DNA from: Anianabacter salinae
GTDB lineage: Bacteria > Pseudomonadota > Alphaproteobacteria > Rhodobacterales > Rhodobacteraceae
Direction of reading: 5' to 3'
DNA length: 64,000 nucleotides
Assembly (NCBI RefSeq): GCF_019061145.1
Contig: NZ_JAHQZS010000003.1
Location: forward strand, 419,966 to 483,965
This document shows, in pieces, positions 10,391 to 17,997 of the stretch (the stretch's first letter is position 1; every line of letters starts with the position of its first letter). The notes beneath the pieces are model-generated. The model made no database searches, had not been told where the DNA came from, and was given only the letters and a program-made list of their open reading frames with translations. Both the position numbers and the translations under genes were made by a program.

Positions 10391-10542
10391 GAGCTTTGCC
10401 TTCCACAACCATGCCGCAGGGGCACCATTCCTGATTACAGGGGATTTTGGCGTTCATGAGGTATAGCCGCGACCGTTCTAGGCCATTGAATAGGAGCGCG
10501 GGCATCGGGTAGCTGTCCGCAACGGGCTTTAAGGAGACGACC

Positions 10543-11280
10543 ATGTTCGACCTGACGGGAAAATGCGCGCTGATCACCGGGGCGTCGGGGGGGATCGGTG
10601 GGGCGATCGCCTCGGCGCTTCACGGCATGGGGGCGACGGTGGGTCTGTCCGGCACGCGGGTCGAACCGTTGGAGGCGCTGGCGGCGGAATTGGGCGAGCA
10701 GGCGCATGTGTTGCCGTGCAACCTGTCGGACGCCGATGCGGTCGAGGCGTTGCCCAAGCAGGCGGTCGAGGCGATGGGCGCGGTCGACATTCTGGTGAAC
10801 AACGCCGGGATCACGCGCGACAACATCTTCATGCGGATGTCGGATGAGGAAATCCAGTCGGTGATCGACGTGAACCTCGTGTCCTCAATCCGGCTGATGC
10901 GCGGGGTTCTGCGCGGGATGATGAAGGCGCGGTTCGGGCGGATCGTGAACATCACATCGGTGGTGGGGGCGACCGGCAATCCGGGGCAGGTGAACTATGC
11001 TGCCGCCAAGGCCGGGCTGGTCGGTGCGTCGAAGTCGCTGGCCTACGAGGTCGCAAGCCGCGGGATCACCGTCAACTGCGTCGCGCCGGGGTTCATCGCC
11101 ACCGCGATGACCGAGAAGCTGAACGACGACCAGAAGGGAAAGATCCTGACGCAGATCCCTGCCGGTCGCATGGGCGATCCGGTGGAAATCGCCAGTGCCG
11201 TCGCCTATCTGTCCAGTGCCGAGGCCGGTTACGTCACCGGGGCCACGCTGCACGTCAACGGCGGAATGGCGATGCTTTGA
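10543..11280 (+). CDS. fabG: 3-oxoacyl-ACP reductase
   Basis: NADPH-dependent reduction of 3-oxoacyl-ACP. The Rossmann motif TGASGGIG (residues 13-20), NNAG (86-89), catalytic Ser139, Tyr152 and Lys156 (YAAAK) and the C-terminal GATLHVNGGMAM are all present in 245 residues. AAGGAGACGACC precedes the ATG. Normal partner of fabD and acpP, here separated from fabD by the DUF2726 insertion, so it may need its own promoter in the 152-base gap upstream. Confidence 0.96.
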   Translation: MFDLTGKCALITGASGGIGGAIASALHGMGATVGLSGTRVEPLEALAAELGEQAHVLPCNLSDADAVEALPKQAVEAMGAVDILVNNAGITRDNIFMRMSDEEIQSVIDVNLVSSIRLMRGVLRGMMKARFGRIVNITSVVGATGNPGQVNYAAAKAGLVGASKSLAYEVASRGITVNCVAPGFIATAMTEKLNDDQKGKILTQIPAGRMGDPVEIASAVAYLSSAEAGYVTGATLHVNGGMAML

Positions 11281-11303
11281 GGGCGCTTGCGAAAGCGTTT
11301 GCG

Positions 11304-11326
11304 CCCCCCGTGCGATGTGCTATAGG
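11304..11326 (+). promoter_or_regulatory. Candidate acpP promoter and structured leader
   Basis: A -10-like TATAGG at 11321-11326 with a weak TTGC-type -35 about 16-17 bases upstream. The leader to acpP is about 120 nt and contains a hairpin GTTCCG/CGGAAC near 11367-11388 and a small CCCCTGAGGGG stem. A separate promoter for acpP is plausible because ACP is needed in excess. Confidence 0.4.
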
Positions 11327-11451
11327 CGGCCCATCTTGCCGGGGGCGCGTTTTCGCGTCGGGCATGTTCCGTGCCAGCCGCGGAACCTGAGCCGCCCCTG
11401 AGGGGGCAAGGAAATACGGGAACGGACCCCGAAGAACTGTGAGGAACGGAT

Positions 11452-11685
11452 ATGAGCGACATCGCAGATCGCGTCAAAAAGATTGTCGTCGAGCACCTGG
11501 GCGTTGAAGAGGAAAAAGTGACCGAGTCGGCGTCGTTCATCGACGATCTCGGCGCGGACAGCCTCGACACGGTCGAGCTTGTGATGGCGTTCGAAGAAGA
11601 GTTCGGCATCGAGATCCCGGACGACGCGGCGGAAACGATCCAGACCTTTGGTGATGCCGTCAAATACATCAAGGAAGCGCAATAA
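11452..11685 (+). CDS. acpP: Acyl carrier protein
   Basis: A 77-residue acidic carrier. The phosphopantetheine site is the Ser in [18 protein letters not shown] (about Ser37). Helices I and IV are typical ([31 protein letters not shown]). GAGGAACGGAT precedes the ATG. Followed by a strong terminator, so acpP can be expressed separately from fabF. Confidence 0.97.
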   Translation: MSDIADRVKKIVVEHLGVEEEKVTESASFIDDLGADSLDTVELVMAFEEEFGIEIPDDAAETIQTFGDAVKYIKEAQ

Positions 11686-11716
11686 GCGCCTTCCTCCGAG
11701 AGATCGGACAAACGTG

Positions 11717-11747
11717 CGGCGCCCCTTTCGGGCGCCGTTTTCGTTTT
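11717..11747 (+). terminator. Rho-independent terminator of acpP
   Basis: CGGCGCCC, loop CTTTC, GGGCGCCG, then TTTTCGTTTT, 31 bases after the acpP stop. Confidence 0.92.
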
Positions 11748-11869
11748 CCGGCGCCCGGGCTGGGCGGATTGTGACCGCGTGCTGCCGCCGATTGGCTGCC
11801 GCGCCCTTGCGACTTTCCCCCGCGCCGGGGTAATTGGACGCAACATCTGGAACAAGAAAGGGCGTGTCG

Positions 11870-13132
11870 ATGCGTCGAGTGGTGATCACGGGTCTGGGTC
11901 TGGTAACTCCGCTGGCATGCGGGGTCGAGGAAAGCTGGAAGCGTCTTCTGGACGGCGAGTCCGGTGCGGACCGGATCAAATCCTTCGACCCGTCGCGGGT
12001 GGCCACGACGTATGCCTGCGAGGTTCCACGCGGCGACGGGTCGGACGGGACGTTCAACCCGGACGACTGGATGGAGCCCAAGGAACAGCGCAAGGTCGAT
12101 ACGTTCATCATGTACGGCATGGCGGCGGCGATCCAGGCGGTGCGGGATTCGGGCTGGATGCCCGAGACCGATGAGGACCGCGAGCGCACCGGCGTGATGA
12201 TCGGGTCGGGGATCGGCGGGCTGAACACGATTGCCGAGACGGCTGTGCTGATCAAGGAAAAGGGTCCGCGCCGGGTGTCGCCATTCTTTATCCCGAGCGC
12301 GCTTATCAACCTCGTGTCGGGGCAGGTGTCGATCAAGTACGGCTTCAAGGGGCCGAACCATGCGGTCGTGACGGCCTGTTCCACCGGCGCGCACGCCATC
12401 GGGGATGCGGCGCGGCTGATCCAGTGGGGAGATGCAGAAGTGATGGTCGCGGGCGGCTGCGAGGCGTCGATCTCGGAAATCGGGATCGCGGGCTTCAACG
12501 CCTGCAAGGCGCTGTCGACCAAGCGCGCGGACGATCCGAAGACGGCCAGCCGGCCCTACGACGCGGACCGCGACGGGTTCGTGATGGGCGAGGGCGCCGG
12601 GATCGTCGTGCTTGAGGAATACGAGCACGCCAAGGCGCGCGGCGCGAAGATCTATGCCGAGGTGCTGGGCTATGGCCTGTCGGGCGACGCCTATCACATC
12701 ACGGCCCCGGCAGAGGATGGCGACGGCGGCTTCCGCGCGATGAAGGCCGCCCTGGCACGCGCCGGGCTGGAGCCGTCGGATATCGACTACATCAACGCGC
12801 ATGGCACCTCGACGATGGCGGATACCATCGAGCTGGCAGCGGTCGAGCGGTTGCTGGGGGATGCGGCGGACACGGCGACGATGTCGTCGACGAAATCTTC
12901 GATCGGGCATCTTCTTGGGGCCGCTGGATCGGTCGAGGCGATCTTCTGCGTGCTGGCGCTGCGCGATCAGGTCGCCCCGCCGACGATCAATCTCGACAAT
13001 CCCGCCGTGACGCCGAGGCTGGACCTTGCGCCGAACGCCAAGCGGGAACGCAAGATCGACGTCGCCCTGTCGAACAGCTTTGGCTTTGGCGGCACCAATG
13101 CGTCTCTGGTCATCGGGAAGGTGAAGCCCTGA
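11870..13132 (+). CDS. fabF: 3-oxoacyl-ACP synthase II
   Basis: Condenses malonyl-ACP with acyl-ACP. 420 residues starting MRRVVITGLGLVTPLACG. The nucleophile is Cys170 (VVTACSTGAHAIG), with histidines in INAHGTSTMADT and KSSIGHLLGAAG and the closing NSFGFGGTNASLVI. I chose the ATG at 11870 (AAGAAAGGG before it) rather than 11834 because the family begins at MRRVVITG. Its stop overlaps the mltG start (TGATG). Confidence 0.96.
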   Translation: MRRVVITGLGLVTPLACGVEESWKRLLDGESGADRIKSFDPSRVATTYACEVPRGDGSDGTFNPDDWMEPKEQRKVDTFIMYGMAAAIQAVRDSGWMPETDEDRERTGVMIGSGIGGLNTIAETAVLIKEKGPRRVSPFFIPSALINLVSGQVSIKYGFKGPNHAVVTACSTGAHAIGDAARLIQWGDAEVMVAGGCEASISEIGIAGFNACKALSTKRADDPKTASRPYDADRDGFVMGEGAGIVVLEEYEHAKARGAKIYAEVLGYGLSGDAYHITAPAEDGDGGFRAMKAALARAGLEPSDIDYINAHGTSTMADTIELAAVERLLGDAADTATMSSTKSSIGHLLGAAGSVEAIFCVLALRDQVAPPTINLDNPAVTPRLDLAPNAKRERKIDVALSNSFGFGGTNASLVIGKVKP

Positions 13133-14286
13133 TGTGGCGGTCCGTTGCCTCCAACACCCTGACATTGCTGATTGTCCTGATGATCGGGGCGGGGGCTTTC
13201 GTGGCTTGGGCGCAGAGCCAGTACACCAGCGCCGGACCGCTGGATGAGGCGATCTGCCTGCGGGTCGCGCCGGGGTCGAACCTGACGGCGGTGTCGAGCG
13301 AGTTGGCCGAGCGGGGCGCGGTTTCGAACGGCCGCATCTTCCGCGTGGGGGCGGATTATTCCGACAAGGCGGACCAGTTGAAGGCGGGGAGTTTCCTTGT
13401 TCCGGCGGGGGCGTCGATGGAAGAGATCGTCGACCTGGTCACGGTCGGGGGTCAGTCGACCTGCGGCACCGAGATCGTCTACCGGATCGGCGTGACGGCC
13501 AGCAGCGTGCAGGTGCGCGAGCTTGACCCGGCGTCGAACCGCTATGTCGAGCGCGCGGAGTTCTCGCCGGGCGAAGGCGAGGCGCCGGAGCTGTTCACCG
13601 AAATGCGGCAGCGGCAGGATACCCGCTACCGGATCGCGGTGGCCGAGGGCGTGACGAGTTGGCAGGTGGTCGAGGGGCTGAAGGCCGTCGACGTGCTGGA
13701 GGGCGAGATCGCGGCGGTCCCGGCCGAGGGGGCGCTTGCGCCCGACAGCTACGAGGTGCGCGTGGGAGCGCAGCGGCAGACGCTGCTGGACCAGATGCAG
13801 GAGCGCCAGACAGCGCGGCTGGACGAGGCCTGGCGCAACCGCGACGACGGGCTGCCGATCGAGACGCCAGAGGAGGCGCTGATCCTCGCCTCGTTGATCG
13901 AGAAAGAGACCGGCGGTGCAGACGAGCGCGGGCTGGTGGCGAGCGTCTTCGTCAACCGGCTGGAGCAGGGGATGCGGCTGCAGACCGACCCGACGGTGAT
14001 TTACGGCATCACCAATGGGCAGGGTGTGCTGGGGCGCGGCATTCGCCAGAGCGAGTTGCGTGCCGAGACGCCGTATAACACCTATGTCATCAACGGCTTG
14101 CCGCCGACGCCGATTGCCAACCCGGGCTTGGCGAGCATCGAGGCGGCCGTGAACCCCGATGAGACGGACTATGTGTTCTTTGTCGCCAAGACGCTGGACC
14201 CGCGCGACGGGCACAATTTCGCGGAGACGCTGGACGAGCATAACCGCAATGTCGCGGCCTATCGGGCGCTGGAGGCGAACCAGTAA
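13132..14286 (+). CDS. mltG: Endolytic murein transglycosylase MltG (YceG-like)
   Basis: Inner-membrane enzyme that cuts nascent glycan strands and ends their polymerisation. 384 residues: an N-terminal membrane anchor (LTLLIVLMIGAGAFVAWAQ, residues 8-27), a LysM-like region, then the YceG catalytic domain with the Glu of ASLIEKETGGADER and LQTDPTVIYGI, YNTYVINGLPPTPIANPG. Translationally coupled to fabF by a TGATG overlap, the common alphaproteobacterial acpP-fabF-mltG order. The GTA cluster starts next. Confidence 0.94.
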   Translation: MWRSVASNTLTLLIVLMIGAGAFVAWAQSQYTSAGPLDEAICLRVAPGSNLTAVSSELAERGAVSNGRIFRVGADYSDKADQLKAGSFLVPAGASMEEIVDLVTVGGQSTCGTEIVYRIGVTASSVQVRELDPASNRYVERAEFSPGEGEAPELFTEMRQRQDTRYRIAVAEGVTSWQVVEGLKAVDVLEGEIAAVPAEGALAPDSYEVRVGAQRQTLLDQMQERQTARLDEAWRNRDDGLPIETPEEALILASLIEKETGGADERGLVASVFVNRLEQGMRLQTDPTVIYGITNGQGVLGRGIRQSELRAETPYNTYVINGLPPTPIANPGLASIEAAVNPDETDYVFFVAKTLDPRDGHNFAETLDEHNRNVAAYRALEANQ

Positions 14287-14323
14287 AGCGCGGTGATGTA
14301 ACTAACTGGAAACGCTTGTTTTC

Positions 14324-14352
14324 TTGACTTTGCGCACGGTTGCGCGTACTGG
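14324..14352 (+). promoter_or_regulatory. Candidate promoter of the GTA cluster
   Basis: TTGACT (14324-14329), exactly 17 bases, TACTGG (14347-14352). The spacer contains the direct repeat TTGCGCA/TTGCGCG. It is the only good -35 in the 161 bases between mltG and g1. In R. capsulatus the cluster is activated by GafA; a GafA site cannot be identified by eye here. Confidence 0.45.
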
Positions 14353-14376
14353 TCTGGACAAGCTGGAAGACGTGGG

Positions 14377-14416
14377 CGGGCGGCCCGGGGTGACCCGGGA
14401 CCGCCCGTTTTCGTTT
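14377..14416 (+). terminator. Strong terminator-like hairpin between GTA promoter and g1
   Basis: CGGGCGGCCCGGG, loop GTGA, CCCGGGACCGCCCG (13 pairs with one bulged A), then TTTTCGTTT. It is either the mltG terminator or, since a promoter candidate precedes it, an attenuator of the GTA transcript. It ends 31 bases before the g1 ATG. Confidence 0.75.
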
Positions 14417-14447
14417 CTCGTGCGGGCAGCAGGAGAGAGGCACCAAA

Positions 14448-14774
14448 ATGGCAACGAAGAAGGCCAGACGAAAAACCTGTGACAGGCGCAGGAGGCTGCA
14501 GATCGCCGCGAAGAACCTCAACCGCCTGTCAGGATCGCTGGATGCCCTGATCGAGCGGATGGAAGCGGGCGAGGTGGTGACACCCGGCGATGTGACAGGC
14601 GCGGTCACGGGACTCTCGAAGGCGCTCAACAATGTGGTCAGCGAAGGAGCGAAGGTCGATGACGCACTTGCAAGGGAAGACGGGATCGAAGGCGGATACG
14701 CCCTCGATCTCGAGGCCGCCCGGGCCGAGATCGGGGGCCGCCTGGATCGCCTCCGGCGGGCCGGAGCGGACTGA
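14448..14774 (+). CDS. GTA g1, small terminase subunit
   Basis: Recognises and feeds host DNA to the packaging motor of the gene transfer agent. A basic 108-residue protein: a Lys/Arg-rich N-terminus (MATKKARRKTCDRRRRLQ) and two helical stretches (KNLNRLSGSLDALIERMEAG; DVTGAVTGLSKALNNVVSEG), matching RcGTA g1 in size, position and helical pattern. AGGAGAGAGG precedes the ATG. Its last 116 bases overlap the terL frame as drawn here. Confidence 0.85.
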   Translation: MATKKARRKTCDRRRRLQIAAKNLNRLSGSLDALIERMEAGEVVTPGDVTGAVTGLSKALNNVVSEGAKVDDALAREDGIEGGYALDLEAARAEIGGRLDRLRRAGAD

Positions 14775-16071
14775 GGCGTTCCTTGGCGGACTGACGGAGG
14801 GAGGGCTTTTGGCCCTCCCTTTTCTGTTCGAGTTCTGGGCGCTTCCGCACCAGCTGCCGCCCGGCGGTGACTGGCGGTCCTGGGTGATCCTTGGCGGGCG
14901 CGGGGCGGGCAAGACCCGCGCGGGCGCGGAATGGGTGCGCGGCATGGTCGAGGGCGCGGGGCCGCGCGATCCGGGGAAGGCGCACTGTGTGGCGCTGGTG
15001 GGCGAGACGATTGCGCAGGTGCGCGAGGTGATGGTGTTCGGGCCGTCCGGCATCCTGGCCTGTTCACCCAAGGACCGGATGCCGAAGTGGGAGGCGACGC
15101 GGAAACGGCTGGTCTGGCCGAACGGGGCGGTGGCGCAGGTGTTCTCGGCGCATGAGCCAGAGGCGTTGCGGGGGCCCCAGTTCGACGCGGCGTGGTGCGA
15201 CGAGCTGGCGAAGTGGCGCAAGGCGGGGGAAACCTGGGACATGCTGCAATTCGCGTTGCGGCTGGGGGATCGCCCGCAGGCGGTGGTGACGACGACGCCG
15301 CGCAACGTCGATGTCCTGAAGCGGCTGCTGGCGCTGCCGTCGACGGTCATGAGCCACGCGCCGACCGAGGCGAACCGGGCCTATCTGGCGGAGAGCTTTC
15401 TTGAGGAAGTGCGCGCGCGCTATGGCGGCACGCGGCTTGGGCGGCAAGAACTGGACGGGGTGTTGCTGGACGACGTGGAGGGCGCGCTGTGGACGTCGGC
15501 GCGGCTGGAGGCGTGCCGGATCGAGCGGGCGCCTGTGCTGTCGCGGATCGTCGTGGCGGTCGATCCGCCGGTGACGGGGCACGGACGCTCGGACGCCTGC
15601 GGGATCGTGGTGGTCGGCGCGGTGACGGAGGGGCCGCCGCAGGACTGGCGTGCGGTGGTGCTGGAGGATGCGTCGGTGCAGGGCGTCTCGCCGCTGGAAT
15701 GGGCGCGCGCGGCGTTGGAGGCGATGGAGCGGCATGGGGCGGAGCGGCTGGTGGCCGAGGTGAATCAGGGCGGCGATCTGGTCGAGGCGGTGGTGCGGCA
15801 GCTGGACCCGGTGGTGGCCTACCGCGCGGTGCGGGCGGCGCGCGGCAAGGCGGCGCGGGCCGAGCCGGTGGCCGCGCTTTACGAGCAGGGGCGGGTTGCG
15901 CATGTGCGGGGACTGGGCGCGCTTGAGGACGAGATGTGCCGGATGACGGCGCAAGGCTACCGCGGGCAAGGATCGCCCGACCGGGTGGATGCGCTGGTCT
16001 GGGCCGTGCAGGAGTTGATCCTTGGTCCGGCGGCGGAGTGGCGACGACCTCAGATCCGGGCGCTGGGATGA
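14659..16071 (+). CDS. GTA g2, large terminase (packaging ATPase/nuclease)
   Basis: Motor that packages about 4 kb of host DNA per particle. From the ATG at 14659 the Walker A motif GGRGAGKT is at residues 79-86, followed by WVRGMVEG, the Walker B-like FDAAWCDELAKW, the coupling region VVTTTPRN, and the RNase H-type nuclease domain (VVAVDPPVTG with the metal Asp; DRVDALVWAVQELIL at the end). About 470 residues. The start is uncertain: 14659 overlaps g1 by 116 bases, and the conserved part only begins near LPFLFEFWALPHQ at about 14815, so a shorter form from a non-ATG codon is possible. Confidence 0.92.
   Translation: MTHLQGKTGSKADTPSISRPPGPRSGAAWIASGGPERTEAFLGGLTEGGLLALPFLFEFWALPHQLPPGGDWRSWVILGGRGAGKTRAGAEWVRGMVEGAGPRDPGKAHCVALVGETIAQVREVMVFGPSGILACSPKDRMPKWEATRKRLVWPNGAVAQVFSAHEPEALRGPQFDAAWCDELAKWRKAGETWDMLQFALRLGDRPQAVVTTTPRNVDVLKRLLALPSTVMSHAPTEANRAYLAESFLEEVRARYGGTRLGRQELDGVLLDDVEGALWTSARLEACRIERAPVLSRIVVAVDPPVTGHGRSDACGIVVVGAVTEGPPQDWRAVVLEDASVQGVSPLEWARAALEAMERHGAERLVAEVNQGGDLVEAVVRQLDPVVAYRAVRAARGKAARAEPVAALYEQGRVAHVRGLGALEDEMCRMTAQGYRGQGSPDRVDALVWAVQELILGPAAEWRRPQIRALG
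14799..14823 (+). terminator. Terminator-like hairpin inside the 5' end of terL
   Basis: GGGAGGGC (14799-14806), loop TTTTG, GCCCTCCC (14812-14819), then TTTT. It starts 25 bases after the g1 stop. It looks like an intrinsic terminator although it also encodes part of the terL N-terminus (EGGLLALPFL). Confidence 0.55.
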
Positions 16072-16182
16072 GAGCTGCGTATTTGGACAAAGAAGAAAGG
16101 GGGGTGTTGCGGTAGCGGGCCGGGGCCGCGCGGTGGGGTAGGAGGGTTTTCAGGGGGATCATGGATAACCGCATCTGACGCC

Positions 16183-16210
16183 GATGGGGCGGGCCTTTCG
16201 CGGCCTGCCC
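16183..16210 (+). other. Hairpin between GTA g2 and g3
   Basis: GGGGCGGGCC, loop TTTCGC, GGCCTGCCCC, with one G-T pair, about 25 bases before the g3 ATG. The 163-base gap 16072-16234 holds no convincing gene; it may mark an mRNA processing or translation-control point within the cluster. Confidence 0.4.
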
Positions 16211-16234
16211 CGAGAGGGATCAGGAGAAGTGCGG

Positions 16235-17419
16235 ATGGTGTTCGGATTGTTCCGGAACGACAGGTCAGAGGCGGCGGCGCCCGAGCGCAAGGCCTCGGCC
16301 ACGGGGCGGGTCGTCGCCTGGGGCACGGGCGGGCGTGCGGTCTGGGGCGCGCGGGATACAGCGTCGCTGACGCGGGCGGGCTTTGCGGGGAACCCGGTGG
16401 GGTTTCGCGCGGTCAAGCTGATCGCAGAGGCGGCGGCGGCGCTGCCACTGGTCTGCGAGGACGGCGCGCGGCGGTTCGAGATGCACCCGGTGCTGGACCT
16501 GATCGCGCGGCCAAATCCGGCGCAGGGCCGGGCGGAATTGTTCGAGGCGCTCTACGGGCAGCTTTTGCTGTCGGGCAGCGGCTATGTCGAGGCGGTCGGC
16601 GGCGCAGACGGCGTGCCGGAAGAGCTGCATGTGCTGCGCTCGGACCGGATGAGCGTCGTGCCGGGGGCGGACGGCTGGCCGGTGGCGTATGACTATGCCG
16701 TCGCGGCCAAGCGGCACCGCTTTGCGGTGGGTGATGGCGTCTCGCCGGTGTGCCACGTCAAGAGCTTCCATCCGCAGGACGATCACTACGGGTTCTCTCC
16801 GATGCAGGCGGCGGCGAGCGCGGTCGAGGTGCACAACGCGGCGTCGCGCTGGTCGAAGGCGCTGCTGGACAATGCGGCGCGTCCGTCGGGGGCGATCATC
16901 TACCGGGGGGCGGACGGGCAGGGCGCGTTGTCGCCCGACCAGTTCGAGCGGCTGCAGCAAGAGATGGAAAGCTATCACCAGGGCGCTCGGAACGCCGGGC
17001 GGCCGATGCTGCTGGAGGGCGGGCTGGACTGGAAGCCGATGGGGTTCTCGCCCTCGGACATGGAGTTCCGGCAGACCAAGGAGGCGGCGGCGCGCGAGAT
17101 CGCGGTGGCCTTCGGAGTGCCTCCGATGCTGCTGGGGATACCCGGCGAGGCGACCTATTCGAATTACCAGGAGGCGCACCGGGCGTTCTATCGCCTGACG
17201 GTGTTGCCGCTGGCGACGCGGGTGACGGGGGCGGTGGCCGAATGGCTGTCGGGCTTCGCGGGGGAACGGGTGTGCCTGCGCCCGGACCTTGACCAGGTGC
17301 CCGCGCTGGCGGCGGAGCGCGACCAGGTGTGGCGGCGCGTGGGCGCTGCGGACTTCCTGAGCGAAGCGGAAAAGCGGGCGCTGCTGGGCCTGCCCAAGGT
17401 GGAGATCGGCGATGAATGA
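16235..17419 (+). CDS. GTA g3, portal protein (HK97 family)
   Basis: Dodecameric channel at the head vertex through which DNA enters and leaves. 394 residues with the HK97-portal landmarks NPVGFRAVKLIAEAAAALPL near the start, LLLSGSGYVEAVGG, YGFSPMQAAASAVEVHNAASRWSKALLDN and the MEFRQTKEAAAREIAVAFGVPPMLLGI segment. The ATG at 16235 has AGGAG 9 bases upstream; the longer frame from 16184 includes the intergenic hairpin. Its stop overlaps the next start (ATGAATGA), leaving no room for the small orf3.5 seen in some GTAs. Confidence 0.95.
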   Translation: MVFGLFRNDRSEAAAPERKASATGRVVAWGTGGRAVWGARDTASLTRAGFAGNPVGFRAVKLIAEAAAALPLVCEDGARRFEMHPVLDLIARPNPAQGRAELFEALYGQLLLSGSGYVEAVGGADGVPEELHVLRSDRMSVVPGADGWPVAYDYAVAAKRHRFAVGDGVSPVCHVKSFHPQDDHYGFSPMQAAASAVEVHNAASRWSKALLDNAARPSGAIIYRGADGQGALSPDQFERLQQEMESYHQGARNAGRPMLLEGGLDWKPMGFSPSDMEFRQTKEAAAREIAVAFGVPPMLLGIPGEATYSNYQEAHRAFYRLTVLPLATRVTGAVAEWLSGFAGERVCLRPDLDQVPALAAERDQVWRRVGAADFLSEAEKRALLGLPKVEIGDE

Positions 17420-17972
17420 GGCTTGGGTCGGCGCGCCGGAACGCAAGTTCGCGCGGCTGGGCGACGCGGTGCAGGTCACGGACGGGACGGTGATCGCAGG
17501 GTATGCATCGCTGTTCGGAACCAGGGACCAGGGCGGCGACGTGGTGGCGGCGGGCGCTTACGGGCGGTCGCTGGCGCGGCTGGCCGAGCGGGGCGGCGCG
17601 GTGAAGATGCTGTGGCAGCACGACCCGCGCGAACCCATCGGGGTCTGGGACGAGGTGCGCGAGGACGCGCGCGGCCTGTTCGTCAAGGGACGTATCCTGA
17701 CGGATGTGGCGCGGGGCCGCGAAGCGGCGGCGCTGATCGCGGCGGGGGCCATCGACGGGCTGTCGATCGGCTATCGCACGGTGCGCGCCACCAAGGATGC
17801 GGGCGGCGTGCGGCGGCTGGACGAGGTCGAGCTGTGGGAGGTGTCGCTGGTGACCTTCCCGATGCTGGCCGAGGCGCGGGTCGCGTCGAAGGCGGCGGAT
17901 ACCGCCGAGGCGCTGTTGCGCGGTCTGGCGGGGGCGCTGCGCGAGGCAGGGCGCGGTCTGCGGACGGTCTGA
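17412..17972 (+). CDS. GTA g4, prohead maturation protease
   Basis: HK97-type serine protease that trims the capsid protein during head assembly. 186 residues. The core reads YASLFGTRDQGGDVVAAGAYGRSL, MLWQHDPREPIGVW with the conserved His, and IDGLSIGYRT with the catalytic Ser. It overlaps g3 by 8 bases and is 25 bases before the capsid gene. Confidence 0.94.
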   Translation: MNEAWVGAPERKFARLGDAVQVTDGTVIAGYASLFGTRDQGGDVVAAGAYGRSLARLAERGGAVKMLWQHDPREPIGVWDEVREDARGLFVKGRILTDVARGREAAALIAAGAIDGLSIGYRTVRATKDAGGVRRLDEVELWEVSLVTFPMLAEARVASKAADTAEALLRGLAGALREAGRGLRTV

Positions 17973-17997
17973 GATCAAGGACAACGAGGAGAGTGCG

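Noticed and set aside
10391..10408. TTG start at 10408 for the DUF2726 gene
   Set aside because: No ribosome site; the GTG at 10390 has GGAAGG at proper spacing.
16069..16116. 15-codon peptide overlapping the terL stop
   Set aside because: Too short to support, no ribosome site of note and no family.
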